Made by a program: the position numbers and the translations under genes. From positions 5,770,821-5,834,820 of the forward strand of contig OX439129.1 in assembly GCA_949318235.1 (NCBI GenBank): a stretch of 64,000 bases of DNA, given 5' to 3'. This DNA is from Ecdyonurus torrentis (taxonomy: Eukaryota; Arthropoda; Insecta; Ephemeroptera; Heptageniidae). Within the stretch, counting starts at the first letter, position 1, and each line of letters opens with the position of its first letter. Of the stretch, positions 1-14,447 are shown piece by piece. The notes under the pieces are model-generated. The model was not told the origin of the DNA and did no database searches. It was given only the letters and a program-made list of their open reading frames with translations.

Positions 1-509
1 TCACAAGACAAGAAAAAAAAAAAAAAAAAAAAAAAGTAAGAAAAATACAGCAAATTCGGTATCAAAATTAAATAATATTAATTTTTAACCTCATTTTGCA
101 TCTTTTCATAGCACGTCACATAAAAATAACAATAACTTAACAAACCTACTTTTGTAAAATACCGCGCTAAGTCGTGCAAACTCTCAATAACAATAACAGT
201 GGGCAATGTTAAAGTTACCCAATTTCTTTCAAGTATTGCCTTTTTAGCCAAACACATACGTAGCTTATATAGAAAAACAACAACAGTGAATTCTTTGATA
301 TAATTATAAAAAAAAGGCATAAGAAAAGTCTCAATTAATGAAGTCGAATGTAAGCCACGTCTTATACTTTAGAGTGGAACCTAGTTTAGTTTCTTTACTT
401 TATAGAAGCATGGTGTTTCTTTGAACGAACACAATATATAACAAGCTTATGTCCACTTGGTAATTTAAAAGGATTTTATACTTGGATCACTTCGATACAA
501 CTGACTTAC

Positions 510-575
510 TTTGCTTAGCAGTAATAATGGCACTTTGGCCGGGGTTGTTCAATACACCTGCCACCCGGCCACGGT
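510..575 (-). other. Exon-like segment, minus strand
   Basis: Between an AAAG acceptor and a GTAAGT donor one frame reads RGRVAGVLNNPGQSAIITAK then Q. GC content is well above the neighbourhood. An overlapping plus-strand open frame also exists. Unrecognised and weakly supported. Confidence 0.2.
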
Positions 576-892
576 CTTTCAAGCAAACATATTTTATGTG
601 TGAGGATAATCAAAATCAAGTCAAACACCGCAATGTTGAGCACTTTTTTTTTTTTTTTTTTTTTTTTTTGCCTAATCTTCTTTAGTTTTAGTATACAACA
701 CAGTAGACATTAGATAATTCAATAAAAATCAAAAGTTTTTTTTTAAATAAAAATATGAAATTGGACCAGACAACGCCTTTAATGCGTTTTTTAAAGCTGT
801 TTTGAGCATTCTAGCGTGGATAGGAGGGGGTCCGCAAAAGTAAAAAAAAAAAAAAAAAAAAAAGTTTTTGAAAAAAGAGATATATTTTTGCT

Positions 893-1065
893 ATAGAGAT
901 CTCCACGCGCGCGGAAACAAGCAAGCTGTGACGTCATAAACCCGCAATTGACATTTCGTAAATGTAAAATTAATTAGAAATTAATGACCCCAGCCAAATT
1001 AAAGTTAATAATTACTTAGGTATGTTAGACAAGTTTTTTGTTCAAGGTGTTCTACCGACGTCTTT
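893..1065. mobile_element. Family A MITE, truncated right half
   Basis: Matches the right half of family A: CACGCGCGCGGAAACAAGC, then TGACGTCATAAACCCGCA, ending CAAGGTGTTCTACC. The left arm is missing. Confidence 0.8.
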
Positions 1066-1347
1066 ATAATTCTGACTCAACGATTTCGCTTAATCTGCGG
1101 TAAACTACTTACTTAATTATACAAGTCAATATCTGCAGTGAGAGAAAGTTTTCTGTACGCGGGGGGGCAATTATATTGTCACTATAATTGTGGCTCGTCA
1201 TGAAGTAATCTTTAAATATAACAATTGATTCGAATTAAGCCATCATTTGGTTTACTTTTCCGTTGGTAAATTACATGAATGAGGGCAAAAATGTATTTTA
1301 AAGAAAACATGTATAGAGTGTGTTCAAGAAAAAGTGCAATTCGACGC

Positions 1348-1585
1348 CATACTGGAGTAATGAATAACATTGCACAGCATAGGACAAACATCGTTTATAG
1401 CTACTTTCTTTTGGAAATCTTTTAATTTTTTGTTATTATTATTTTTCTCACATACTTGAGGTACTAATTCAAGCTATTAACAACATCAATGCTTTCAAAA
1501 ATATTATTTAGTATTTTTAAACTGGCAAAATGTGTCATTTTCTCATACCAGCTTATGTTATTTAGTACTCACATATGATGTCGAC
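1348..1585 (+). repeat. Dispersed repeat E, copy 1
   Basis: Shares long blocks such as CATACTGGAGTAATGAATAA and TAGTATTTTTAAACTGGCAA with 27143-27392, 31388-31480 (5' part only) and, inverted, 48262-48433. Confidence 0.8.
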
Positions 1586-2080
1586 TTTTATATGAATACA
1601 AAACACCCTATATATAAAGTGGGTTATGTCAACATGTTCTATAACAATATTTTCACCGTGTAGTGAGGCGAGCACAGCCAGACACAAGTGAAAACATCGC
1701 AGAGATCCTCGCAGTTAATTCTGATATCAAACTTTCAAACAAACTTCTCGTTGTAAAATTTAATCTCTTGAAAAGTGAGTGAGAACAAAAAAGCTTACTT
1801 TATTTTAAAAGAAAAAAACTCTTCATATTGAAGTTGTGATCGTCGCGTATTTATTTGTCTTGCAATATAAACTAAAGGGACACAAAGATTAAAATAACTT
1901 TTGTATGTAAAGCAATTAAGAACAAAATATAAAGTACACGTTTTATTATTTTATTGTCTAAAAAGGTCGTGATATTTCATTATGCTAATGAGATTTCTTA
2001 ATGATACCCGAGTTATAAAATATGCAACTAATTTTATGACAAAAAAATTAAGTTTCATTTGATACGTGATTTTTTTTTAA

Positions 2081-2562
2081 ATAGCAGACGTTGCAAAAGT
2101 AGGTTTAGTGATAAAATAAACAAACTGACAGCTCAACAATACTAACAAAGTGCTAGCAGACGACTTTGTGTTCCTGTCTACATTTAACATGCTTTCTTAT
2201 GGGTCAATGAAGCAGCTATAACTTGAGCTAGAATTATTTCTCAGAGTTGACATTTTTACTGTAGCTTGCTGAGCCTCAAAGCTTTTGTTTTCCTGGATTT
2301 CAAGTCAATCCGATGAAAAAAATCATTTATAACCAATTTGACTTCAAATCCAGGAAAACAAAAGCTTTGAGGCTCAGTAAGCTACAGTAAAAATGTCAGC
2401 TCCAAGGAATAATTTTAACTTGGGTTAGCTTCATTGTCCCATAAGAAAGCATGTTAAATGTAGACAGGAACACAAAGTCGTCTGCTAGCACTTTGTTAGT
2501 ATTGTTGAGCTGTCAGTTTGTTTATTTTATCACTAAACCTACTTTTGCAACGTCTGCTATTG
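2081..2562. mobile_element. Foldback family B, copy 1, full length
   Basis: A 480-bp palindrome: starts ATAGCAGACGTTGCAAAAGT and ends with the reverse complement ACTTTTGCAACGTCTGCTAT. Arms of over 200 bases diverge only slightly. Non-coding, and shares its sequence with 43092-43518. Confidence 0.9.
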
Positions 2563-3238
2563 AAGATATTGTTTGAGAATTTGTTTAAAGAAACATTTCA
2601 TTGTTGCAATACTTCTTACTGGTGAACAAAATAAATTTACAGGCAGAAAAGTTTGTAAAAAAATAATTATTTTCTTATCCAAATCCACAAATATAAAAAT
2701 ATTTGAAATTTGTTTTGAAAATTAAGATTAGCTAAAGTTGTTGACATGATATTTTGTGACATATTTTATCGATAAGAGACCAAATTTTTATTAACTGCTT
2801 TCTTGCTGACAGCAGCACAAAATTTGAAGTATAGAAGAAGCTACTTCAACGTTTCTGCTTCATTTGTTTTTAACTATAAACTAAGCATGTAAGTTCAACA
2901 CTGTTTCAAAGTCGCTAACAAAAAATTAGGTCGAGATCTTTCAGTTTTAAATATTGCAACTTAAGGTAATTTTATATAGTAACAAATTTAAATGATAATT
3001 CTAGGAATGTGACTAAAAAAAGAGTAAATTTTGACTATACGCAATGAAGTAACTTAAATGCTAACAATATACACTAACATTAAATTTATTATTATTTAAA
3101 TATTTGCACCAACTTTTCAATATTATTTTTATAAGAAAAATATGCATGGAATGTTCAAATAGAAAAAAAAAAAAAAAAAAAAAATGAAGAAACAGAAGAA
3201 GAAAAATTGAACCATAGTTGTATGAACTGTGGTAATAT

Positions 3239-3587
3239 ATTTAAAGGAATAGACCAGAGAAAAACATAAGTATTTATATCACAAAACACTTGATGGGACT
3301 TACATAAATAACTTTAGTTTGTCTCAAAACCCAATTGTAGCTCCGTAGCAGTGATCAGAAAATTCGATTTATGCAGCCCACACAACATTTTCATACTAAT
3401 GTTTGAATGTTTCTGACGTCATAAACATGAAAAGTCACGCAAATGGCATACTTTACAGTATTTTCACACTCTCTCGTGGAGCTACACTAACATTCTGGTA
3501 AAAATTGTCATCAGTTTTAAAGATCCGATTTCGTATTTTTATTCATTAAAAAGCACATGTTGTTTTATGTAGTCCATTCCTTTAAAA
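3239..3587. mobile_element. MITE with TTTAAAGGAAT ends
   Basis: Terminal inverted repeats TTTAAAGGAATAGACCAGAG and GTAGTCCATTCCTTTAAA about 350 bp apart, with partly palindromic interior (GTAGCTCCGTAG / CTCGTGGAGCTAC). Confidence 0.7.
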
Positions 3588-4018
3588 GATAACGATTGAA
3601 GAGAATTGCAATGGAAATGGTAGTTAAAAAGAAACGTATCGTGGTGTGTGAATTATGAACTGGCCACATAAAGTAAGATATTTGTGGTCACTTCAACAAA
3701 CAATAAGCATTAAGTTTGGCCAAGGCGTGCAAGCAAATTATGTAGCGAGTTTCAATGTGAGTGTTTACAAAATATCATGCACATTGTTTATACTTTTAGG
3801 TTTTAATGTTGGTTATATATTATGTAGTATTTATTTATTTATTTATAACATTTTAATGTATTTTATCATGTAATTATAAATATCGCAGTAGTAATTTTAT
3901 TGGACAAACAAATAGTAGATTTATGTTGATTTACAAATATATACACACTTTTTAGTTTAATGTGATTGGTACAAAAAAATTAATATTTAATAAAATAAAA
4001 TCATATGATGGAAAGTTG

Positions 4019-4500
<482 letters not shown>

Positions 4501-5194
4501 TATAATATATATTAATATATATATTATATATATATATATATAAACATGCTATTGTATTACGTAATAGTTTTGGTTTCCTTAAGACGTCAAACAATAAGGG
4601 TTTATGAAATCTCTTCCAGATTACATAATTTTGGCAAAGTTAGCATGTAAGGGCTAAACCCCCACGCACGACATCTCTCTCTCTCTCTACTGCTCGACTG
4701 CAACATTAGCTACGCACTGAAACCATACGACAAAATAACGTGACGTCACCAACTGACGTACTAACTTAAAATATCTAAAAATAAATTAAATTTATTTAAT
4801 ATTCTTAAATCTTCGTGTCCTAATTTTCCATATACAATTTAATATACGCAATATGATTTTTATTTCATATATACTAAAGTATACTAAAGTTATATTTCAG
4901 TTTTGATGACGTATATACATACTTTAAACTACTGATAATTATATTTAATTAATGTAATTAAAAATACTGTTTTGTGCTATACAGTGTAGTTAAAGTGAAA
5001 AATACTGTTTTATAAAAAGTATTTAAATTTGTTAAGCTGAAGGGAAATTAATGTTTGAAATTATTTATTATACAATTACATTTAATTATTTTAAAACTTT
5101 AATTAATTTCTGTATAGAATATCCATGGATATGAAGCAATATATAGAATAATGTAAATAAATAAATTTATTTAAATGTTATGAAAAATAATAAT

Positions 5195-5400
5195 TTGAAT
5201 ACAATCATGGACAAAAATAGCTACGTAATAATTATGCTGGCTTATTTCAAGCATAATTTGTTCGATATAGCATAATTTATGCTATATGCTGCATAATAAT
5301 TATGTTACATGGTATAAATATCATATTTTATAGCATAATTATTTATGCTCCAATTTAACATCAATTTTGCTATAATGACACAAATGCAGCATAAATTACG
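5195..5400. repeat. AT-rich dispersed repeat with GCATAATTATGC motifs
   Basis: Related blocks occur at 24690-25000 and 62550-62900 (AACTAGCATAATTATTACG and TTATGCTACATTTAT / TTATGCTGCATTTAT motifs). The satellite at 57605 uses similar words (AATTATGCTGAACAT). Confidence 0.55.
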
Positions 5401-5559
5401 TAAATTATTATTTCCACGTTAAATACGATTGATTTAAAAATTATTTGAAAGTTTTTTGTTTGTTTGTTTTTTTTAAATTTTTTTTTCCAATAAGTACTTC
5501 ATAAATAGTGGAATAAAATCAAAATATTTCTTAGCGTGGATAGCAAAATTAATAAATTT

Positions 5560-5778
5560 AATGGAGGTTATCGGTTTAAAAAAATTCTTAAAAATGACTA
5601 TGGCTTAAAACACGTAAAAGTATGCCTAGTATTTCTCATTTAAATTTCTCCGAAATCAGTGGAGTAGTTTTCTAAAAAATCGCATAAAACGTGTTTTTTC
5701 CCATAAGCGTAATGTTAAAATTAGGTGACCCTTAGCTTTCCCCGCGTCTCCCCGCGCGCTAAACCGATAACCTCCATT
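5560..5778. mobile_element. MITE family C, copy 1
   Basis: A 219-bp element with terminal inverted repeats AATGGAGGTTATCGGTTTAA / TTAAACCGATAACCTCCATT-like. The second copy, at 55902-56121, is in the opposite orientation. Confidence 0.88.
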
Positions 5779-6284
5779 GACTATTATAATAAAATGATGA
5801 TTCTATAGTAGCCTGCTTAAAAACGTGATGCGTTGGATACATTTTTTATTTATTTAAATTGGCATTATACAAGTTAGAAATAAATCCTCTTTATTTTTTG
5901 TAACGTGTTTATTTCAAATTGAATTATGTATGATTTTATTTCCTATGACAAGTTAAATAAAATTGAGCAGACTTTAGCAAAGAAGCCGTACGTACACATA
6001 ATCTGTCTCTCACACCGACATTACTAAAAATGGTCACAAAATTTATGTGTATTAAATTATATTTTATATAGCATAATATTCTGACGCTAATCGATTTCTT
6101 ATTATCGCTTTATTTTACAAGGTTGTATGAAAGAAAAGTAAAATTTTGGACGATTTTTGAATTACAATTTTTTTTTTTAATTTTTACTCTTACGCAATAA
6201 AAAGAATTATATCATAATTGGCAGAGTTTAATATATTATATATAGGTGAAAAAAACTTATAAAATTTTAACTTAGCATAAACAA

Positions 6285-6582
6285 AAAAACATGCCTAATA
6301 TCCTAACATACCTAAATATCAACGTTGATTTGGCCAGAGTCATTGATTTCTAATTTATTTTCCATTCACACAATAGCAGATGCGGGTTTATGTCGTCACA
6401 GCTCACTAGTCCACGCGCGCGGAAACAGGTGAACTGTGACGTCATGTACCCGCAGCTGCCATTTTATAAATGTAAAATAAATTAAAAATCAATGACTTTT
6501 CGGCCACATCAACGTTGATATTTATATAGGTTTGTTAGGATTTTAGACATGGTTTTTTCTTCAAGGTGTTCTACGCCTTTAA
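6285..6582. mobile_element. Family A MITE, copy 3
   Basis: Palindromic copy with centre CCACGCGCGCGGAAACAGG. It ends GTGTTCTACGCCTTTAA on the right; the outermost bases on the left are degenerate. Confidence 0.85.
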
Positions 6583-6890
6583 TTTGTATACGAGTTTTTT
6601 TACTTTGTATTAAAATATATAAAATTATACTATACATTATATTCATAAAGTGCATTGAATTTATTGTTTCCTGCAACGTAAAATATGGACAAAATAAAGC
6701 ATAATAAGGAGCACAAATAATAGTAATAAATTTTGTGAACAATTTTAAACTATAAAACATGAAATAACTTTGGCAAAGTTGAGTTTTTTTAATCTCTATG
6801 AATCAAGACAATAATAATGTATAAAATAAAAATTTCTATTTTAACTTCTTTTTTATTATGTCTCAAAAGTTCTTTATACTAAACTTCTAG

Positions 6891-7017
6891 CCAGGCTCTG
6901 AACATAAAGAAAGAAGGTGAGTTGGGAATGAGCTATACTTACATGTCAAACGATGCTCCGGTGAAAAACGCGACGATGGAAATCAAATCTGGCCGCTCGT
7001 AATAAGCCTCACTTTTT
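6891..7017. other. Exon-like GC island, strand ambiguous
   Basis: On the plus strand a CTTCTAG acceptor precedes an open frame through GMSYTYMSNDAPVKNATMEI to SGRS and a double stop. On the minus strand the same bases give EAYYERPDLISIVAFFTGAS then FD at a perfect GTAAGT donor. Only one can be real. It stands out from the AT-rich surroundings but matches no family I know. Confidence 0.25.
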
Positions 7018-9839
7018 AAGTCATTTCAATTTAAGATATAAGATCGGTTCAATAATGTTTTATGTTTGTCCCTATTGTCAGCTGAATATATTTTATTTCG
7101 TATGTGTTTATATACTGTAGGTATATGATATTTATATAGGTTTATATATAATATTTTTGCAAAAAAAAAAAAAAACAAAAAAAAACGATAAAGTTTTAAA
7201 ATATTTTGAAATATCAAAAGTAACAATCAGATTTAGCTTCTGGTTTAAAACGATGTTAGTAAATAAGTTTAAAAAATATTAATTTAATTTAGCCATTTTA
7301 AGGAAATTAATTTTATTATTATTTAGTTTTTTTTTTTTTTAGGTTTAAGGGATGACTATATAATTATAACTTTGTGCCATATTAATGCGCTTTAAGTAAA
7401 CTATAATAATAAAACGTCAACAATTTTGCAGTCTTGATTGCAAAGTAGTTTACACTCACCGATCGTTAAAAGACAATAAAGAAAAACAAAGGAACGGCAA
7501 AAATAACAAGAAAAAATAACTACAAAAAGTAAAGTGGGGAAAAAAAGTAAAAATTTAATATGAACATTAAATTTTATAAATTTTAAAGTATTGAAATGTT
7601 CATACTTCTTGTATTTTTTTTTATTTTTGTAGTTTCTGTAAGTAACTTTATACTTAAGACACTCTATATTCATCAGGCTGTCTGTATAACGTTTCGGTGA
7701 GCATAAGAAAAATTGCTCTTAATTCCTTTTCAATATTATTGATTCCACAAGGGTTTGATATATATATTTATACATTTACTATAAATGCAAAAGTAGGTTT
7801 AGCTGTGATTGATGAGTCAACCTTCACAAAAAATAAAATAATCAACTTAAAAAAAATATATTCATATAGAAAAAAGTGAATGTAATTAATTACTTGATTC
7901 AGTCCTGATTCATGTAATCATCTCTCTTATTTGATAATATCTATCATGTTCTAATACAATTATTATAAAGTGAAAGAAAAATTATTGATTTCTTCATATT
8001 TTGTTGAGCATGGGCGCACTGCATATTATAAAAATAAATGATTTTATTTGGTGAATAACTTAAAGTACTTGAATTGATGGATTTTTTTTTTAATTTCGTC
8101 AAATAGAAGGAAGTGGGCTCAAAAAATTGCACCAAAACTAGCTAGCATTTGAGTTTTGAGTAATTTTGTTCTTCAATTCAATTAGCAATGTTAAATTATA
8201 TGAAGTAAGTAAACATGATTTTCAGCTTTAAAAAAAAAAAAAAGGTTAATTGAATCTTATTTTATAATTGATAAAATTTAGATTTTTTTTTAATTATTTT
8301 GTTAAATTTTAAGGTTCAGCATAATAAATGAATCCCATCAGAGAGCTTAATGATAATCTTGTATATTTCTGAAGACGTATAAAATATTGAAAAGGAAAGG
8401 CAATTAATAAATTAATTACTAATCTAAAATCTATAAGAAAAAAATATTCAACCACGCCATGCTCAAATATATTTTATTTTTTGGAGTCTGTCCTTTTATT
8501 GTAAAAAAACACACACATAATAAGTAAGAAAAAAAGAAAGCTATTTATTTTGTTGTTTTATTTTTTTTTTTAGCAACAATGGACATTTTGTTACAACATG
8601 AGTACAACAATGATTAATAAATCAACAACAATAAATACAATGAAATGAGTAGCTTTAACTAGATAGCATTTTGACAATCACAATTAAAAATAATAATGAT
8701 AAAATATTAACATCACTGTACAAAAAAAAAAAAGAAGAAGAATTGTTTTTGTTTTTTCGTCAAAAGGAGATATAACATAAAAATAATTAATTAATAAAAA
8801 AAAAAGGTCGGAATTTGTTCTCCTTATGACGCTGATTAGGAGTTTACGTGTAGCGGGGTGTTTTGTGTTTGCATGAACAAGTGTTAAATAAATAGTGAGA
8901 CAGATAAACATAACAGTGAGACATAATATTTGTGGTACAGTTCACACTTCAGGAGGAATATTGTAAATTACTTAAAGCAAGAAACTTGAATGGTCAATTT
9001 GCTTCATGAAATAAGAAAGTATTTTAATTTATAAAGCATTCGTGTTTTATGAAGCAAATATACGACTTGAAACGTTCAATTTTTCAATGTTGCAAATTTA
9101 GTAAAGTCAAATTGGTTGTGATCACTAGATTTGCAACAGTGGAAAGATTTTCAAGGTCGATTTTGGCCGTTATTTCAAATTTAGTGCAGTGTTTCACTTA
9201 ACTAGGAGAGTACCACAGCTTATGGCAATATAAAATTAGAGCCTGTTTTGTCATGTTTTGAATGTTGTTTTGAGTCTGTTTATCTGGCACTAATTATTGT
9301 GACACGGAAGCAGCAACGAGAAGAAAAGTTCGAGAAAATAAGACAAAAAAAGAGGCTTGTAGTATTTTTTTTTTTTTTTTTTTTTTAATGTGAGGCGTAG
9401 AGTTTTACTTCGAGCCTGGAACCACAGTAAAAAGAGGAGGAAGGAAATTTAGTAAAAAATTGAGCAGCTACATTAAAATATGCTACTCCACAAAATATCA
9501 GAAAAAAAACGTCACAACAAAAAAATTAGGTATTTATTTTGTTTTTAAAAAAAATTACCTTACTTAAAAAAAATGCATGCAAATAGATGCATTAAAAATT
9601 TAGGAGATCAAAAATTAAAGTTGATAAATATATCTCTACTTATTTGATGTCTGTATATAGCTCATGCGATCAAAGTAAATCTGAAACCATTTGTTCTAAA
9701 ATTTGGTAGTCAACAGACTGACTTGTAGAGATATAATAACAAACATCAGGGCTAATTTATTTGTACTCGGAAAAATAAAAATTTAAAAAAAATGGGAAGG
9801 TTGAAGCATTCATGCGTCTCTGCAGTCAATTTGCAGACT
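7018..9839. other. Intergenic AT-rich DNA
   Basis: No gene seen. Poly-A and poly-T runs, a small inverted repeat at about 8995-9058 (CAATTTGCTTCATGAAA / TTTTATGAAGCAAAT), and short open frames without codon support. Confidence 0.6.
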
Positions 9840-10096
9840 TTATTCTTTGGTTGCTTCGTCATTGACAAGGACAGTGGGTGGTACATCCTTGGTCGCCACT
9901 TCTTTCTCACCTTTCATAGCCTCAAGGTTTGCCTCTGTACCTAGAGCACCTGCGCGCGCACCCTTGTAGTAAGACAGGAACTTGACGTCATCCCGCACGT
10001 TACGGTCCGCGTCAGACCACGTGGATACGGGGAGTCCTCGGCGGCGAGCGATGGGACGTCCGCCGGCAAAGCTGATGCAAGCAAGGTGGCCTCTGC
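9840..10096 (-). CDS. Gene 1 last common exon with stop codon
   Basis: Acceptor AATTTCAG; 84 residues then TAA. The first half is RGHLACISFAGGRPIARRRG followed by LPVSTWSDADRNVRDDVKF and LSYYKGARAGALG. The tail is acidic/Lys-rich and ends VLVNDEATKE. A longer open frame in another register overlaps this exon, but only the frame given here continues the upstream exons. A minus-strand AATAAA lies about 310 bases past the stop (near 9530). Confidence 0.8.
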
Positions 10097-13000
10097 CTGA
10101 AATTTTACATCATCATGTTGGGGGTTACTTGGGATATATATAAAATAATTTTCTTCTTCTGTATAAAGAAATACGTCGCAACAAACTTGTTTGTATATCG
10201 ACGTTGTTGACAACAATATGTCTATCTCGTTTTTTTTATCAATTCTGGCAAAATGCGTATCTCGTTTTTTGTCACGCGAAGTAAAATGTGTAAGTCATTT
10301 CCGAACGTAATGTAGATGGCGATTGACTTAAACATATTTAGAGAACTTTAACAGAGAAGCGACATCCCCATGTTTTAGGCTGACTGCAGCACTCAACAAT
10401 TTTGACTTGGCAACGTTGCGTTTTGAAGCTCCAATCAGAGGCCAGAAGTGGCCAAATCAAGGCGCCAATGAGAGAGCTCGCTATAGTAATTTCGTCTGCA
10501 GCGTTGCCAATTTTAAAGAAATGAGTGTTGCGGGTCTGCCTAACTTTTTGGGATGTCACTTCTCTGTTAAAGTTCTCTAACATATTGCTTCGCGTGATAA
10601 AAAACGACTTACACATTTTGCTACACGTGATAAAAAACGACTTACACATATTGCTTCGCGTGACAAAAACGAGATACACATTTTGTTCGCAACAACATCG
10701 ATATAGAGACGTTGATTTATTGACCCAGGTAAGGCAGTACATACTATAGAGAGGCACCAAACTTTGCAGGTTTTATCCATGTTTTTTATACTACATTTCT
10801 CATATCTTTTCAATGGATGTTACAAGTACAGAGTTCTAGCCAACCAAAGGCGGTGTGGAAGAAAAATCACGTTTACTAATTTTTATCATTTAATTAGCAT
10901 TGCTTAATCACCCGCTTATCTTTTTTTTTTAATTATTGCGTTGAGTCTAGATTTTTTTAAAGAGGGATAGTAAAGTTTTTTGTTTCTTTTTTTCTCCATA
11001 TTTTGAACTAATGATAATAATAAGAAACTAGATAAAAATTTTGCCAGGATGACCCATTAATTTATTATCACATTTTAATGTGTAAGTTTAAATAAAAAGG
11101 AGAGAAACAAATCAATTTTAATGCTGAGAAATTATTGTGACAAAGCAATTGCAGTGTCAATGTTACTGACCAATGTACTGCTTGCCGGGCTCCGACCAGC
11201 GTGACATGGTGCTGATATCCTGGTGCACATGACGCATGGGAGTGAACACTCGCTGCTCGATGTACTGCTCGTGAGTCAGGGGCTCGAGCTCCACTACCCT
11301 GAAATCATGTGTCACACTTTTGCTTACAATCTGCAGTAAGAAAAAACAAGACTGCGACATCAAAAAATAGCCAGTGTAATATACTGTACTGTAAACACGT
11401 ATCAAGTTTTTGATTGAGGTATATATTAATATTAAAAAATAATTATTATACAATTGGTGACGTATGGACTTTAATAATGTACATATTATGTACATACTGT
11501 GATTTATACCAGTTTGGGCCACCGGAGCTGCATAATTATATAGTGACGTCATAACCGTTGATTCCACAATATGTATACTTAAAGCATTGAAAAACTGAGT
11601 ACAAGCTTTTCAAACGATTGTTGATACGTAATACGTGATTACTTTATTTTATTTGTTGTCTACATAAGCTAGAGCAGAGATAACTTTGTCATGTGTACTC
11701 ACTTCGGAGGCTGGTGCTCGGGGTAGTAAGACCGCGGGATGGGCTCATTGACGCGGCGCAGAAGTTCCTTGGTGCGCGCACGAATAGCTCGAGTCTCATC
11801 ATCGAAAGACTAGGGAAATCATCAACATACTAATTAATAACAAATTCCAGTAATTAGGTCCTGGGAGTAATTTTTAATTGTTTCCACCTCTAAAAAAATT
11901 TTTTTTATACAGCAAGTAGAACGTGACTATACTCAATTTTTATAACGCTACTTGAAACGTAATATCACCTTCTTTTTTTTTTTGAAGTGATAACAAGGCT
12001 GTATAAGGAAAAGCAAAAATCTTTAATTTTTCTTAAAAAAAAAAAAAAATGATAAAAGATTTCTCTTATAGAAGATGTAAAAAAAAAAACTATCCCAGGA
12101 CCAGTGAAGTGCTTACTGTGTTTTAAAATTGTTTTCAGTTATGTAACATCAGCAAAATAATTACGAAAAATGTGTTCTACAAATATAAGTAAAAAATACG
12201 TCCACTTATAATGAAGGTGTATGTTCGAAAAAATAAAAAAAATATCTACATAAAATCGAACCAAAACAAAAAACCATTTTGTAAGGGGAAAATAAAAGGT
12301 AGACAAAAAATAAGGGTATATGACAAAAAAATAAGGGTATGTGACAAAAAACGAACACAGTTTGATAACAAAGGGTGGATGAACAAAAAAAAGAAAAAAT
12401 TGCGGAGTTCTTGTTGTCTTGATGGTCAGTAAAGTTGTCGCTGGAGACTCACCACGATGGCTCGAGAGTTGAGGAAGTCCTCGCACGGCTCACTGCCAAC
12501 CCGGGGTCGAAGTCGGTGCCCAATACGATCAATTTCAGCCATCAGTGCTGCACTCCTCATGCGTGAAGGGACCACAATGGCAGTACTAGGGGTAACTCGT
12601 TTGTGTGCCATTAAAGGAATACCACGTCGGTAGGCGCCAGGTACCTGGGGTCATCAGGGGTCACACACACACAAGGTCATACAGAGGTCAAACATTTATT
12701 TTAGTGTGGAAGCAATTGTTAAGAAGAGTATATAATAGTTACATGCAGGAAATCGTATCTTACATAACGTATATTACACAATGAGATTTCTTGTATTTTT
12801 ACAGACTCATAAATCTATGATCCAGAACTGAAAGATGGATTTTTATTGATATTATTAGAAAGTACATTATTAGAAAGGATTGCCCGCTTATGTTTACTCT
12901 TAATACCGGAAGAGGAAACCACGTGACAGTAAAAGTGGGAGAAAACTTCGCACCAGCAGTAAGCTAGGCCTGAGCTCCTCCCACTTTTAACATCAGCATT

Positions 13001-14415
13001 TTGAGTAAACATAAGCAATCATCATTAATGTTTTGGATCATAAAAACATGAGCATGTGATGTTAAACTGTACAGCTCTGGTCACTAGTTTGAGAACGATT
13101 TGCATAGGCAACCCGCAACTACACCATGCTATCTTTATGAGAATACACTGCGGCCGCCGCTGCCTCGTTCTTAAACTAGTGGCCAGAGCTGTACATGAGA
13201 ATTTTGCGTGAATTTATAAATATGGGTTTAGTTTAGGTTGGTATAGCATACAAAGCATAAAACCAAAGTAGAGGAGTAGTTGTTCATATTTTGTGTTACG
13301 TTTTTACATGCAATAGTGTTATATTTTACAATAACAAAATCATTAGTGTTCATGTATTTTTGAAATTTAATATGACGGTTGGAAAACTAATTATAATATT
13401 GGAAATAATATACAACACATAATTATTACATGATAATAATGCCGTTGATTGTTGCATAATGAAAGCTAGAAGCAATTTAATGTTTTGAGTTGATAATTAA
13501 GTTATTCACGACTGTTAAAATGTTTAGTACAGCAGGCACTTATTTGAATATAAAATACATTTTGTTTGTTAAGTCAGTAATTACAAGAACTTGCAAATAT
13601 CTAAGAAAAAAATAAATTGTTAGCAATTCTCTTCCAGTACAATAAAAATAATCTACTGTACTGTACACTAAAATGAAAATCATAAATAAGTAAAAATGAA
13701 TGAGAAAAATGGTACCATAAAATGAATTTTAATAGTATTTTAATTAAAATGTTTTTATATTTTAAAATATTGATATTTTTTATAAAAAAGTTTAACACAA
13801 AGCAGAAATTTGTTTAGTCTTTATGATTTTTTTTTTTTTACTTTAATTAAAAACACTTTTTTTTTTTCAATTTTTATAATTTTACTTGATGAGCTATATA
13901 GAAAATTAATATCGGAAATCGACGGTGCTCGGTGCTATATTATATATGTTCTGCTGATAGTTTAATATCCCGTCATCTCAAGATGGCCAGCAGCATTTTT
14001 GTGTGATTTATGTAACACAGCTTGAATATTTTCTGGAATAGCAAAGAAAATAATAAAAGTCACTCCGGGGGGTCTAAACATAGGATTCTGATTTCTCAGT
14101 CATTTCTAACTGCGATGACTCATAAAATATTTTCACTCACTCAGAGCTATCTGTTGAGCTGTTGAAAGACTACTTAAATTTACTAACTTTTGTACATAAC
14201 GCAAAAATAAAATAATCAAAAATTCCAATAACAATTTATAAAATGTTTATGTAAAAAAGATACATAATACTATTTTTTCTGTTGTCAAATTCATTCCCAA
14301 CAAAATGGGCACATTTCAGTAATTTTGTTCGGCAATATTAAACATTTTTTTATCATAATATACACCTTAAGTTCTAAATATGAAAAAATATTTAAAAATA
14401 AGAACTTTAAAATTG

Positions 14416-14447
<32 letters not shown>

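Noticed and set aside
9941..10216. 91-residue minus-strand open frame overlapping the last gene 1 exon
   Set aside because: Wrong frame: the spliced upstream exon enters in a different phase and reads on to a later stop at 9840.
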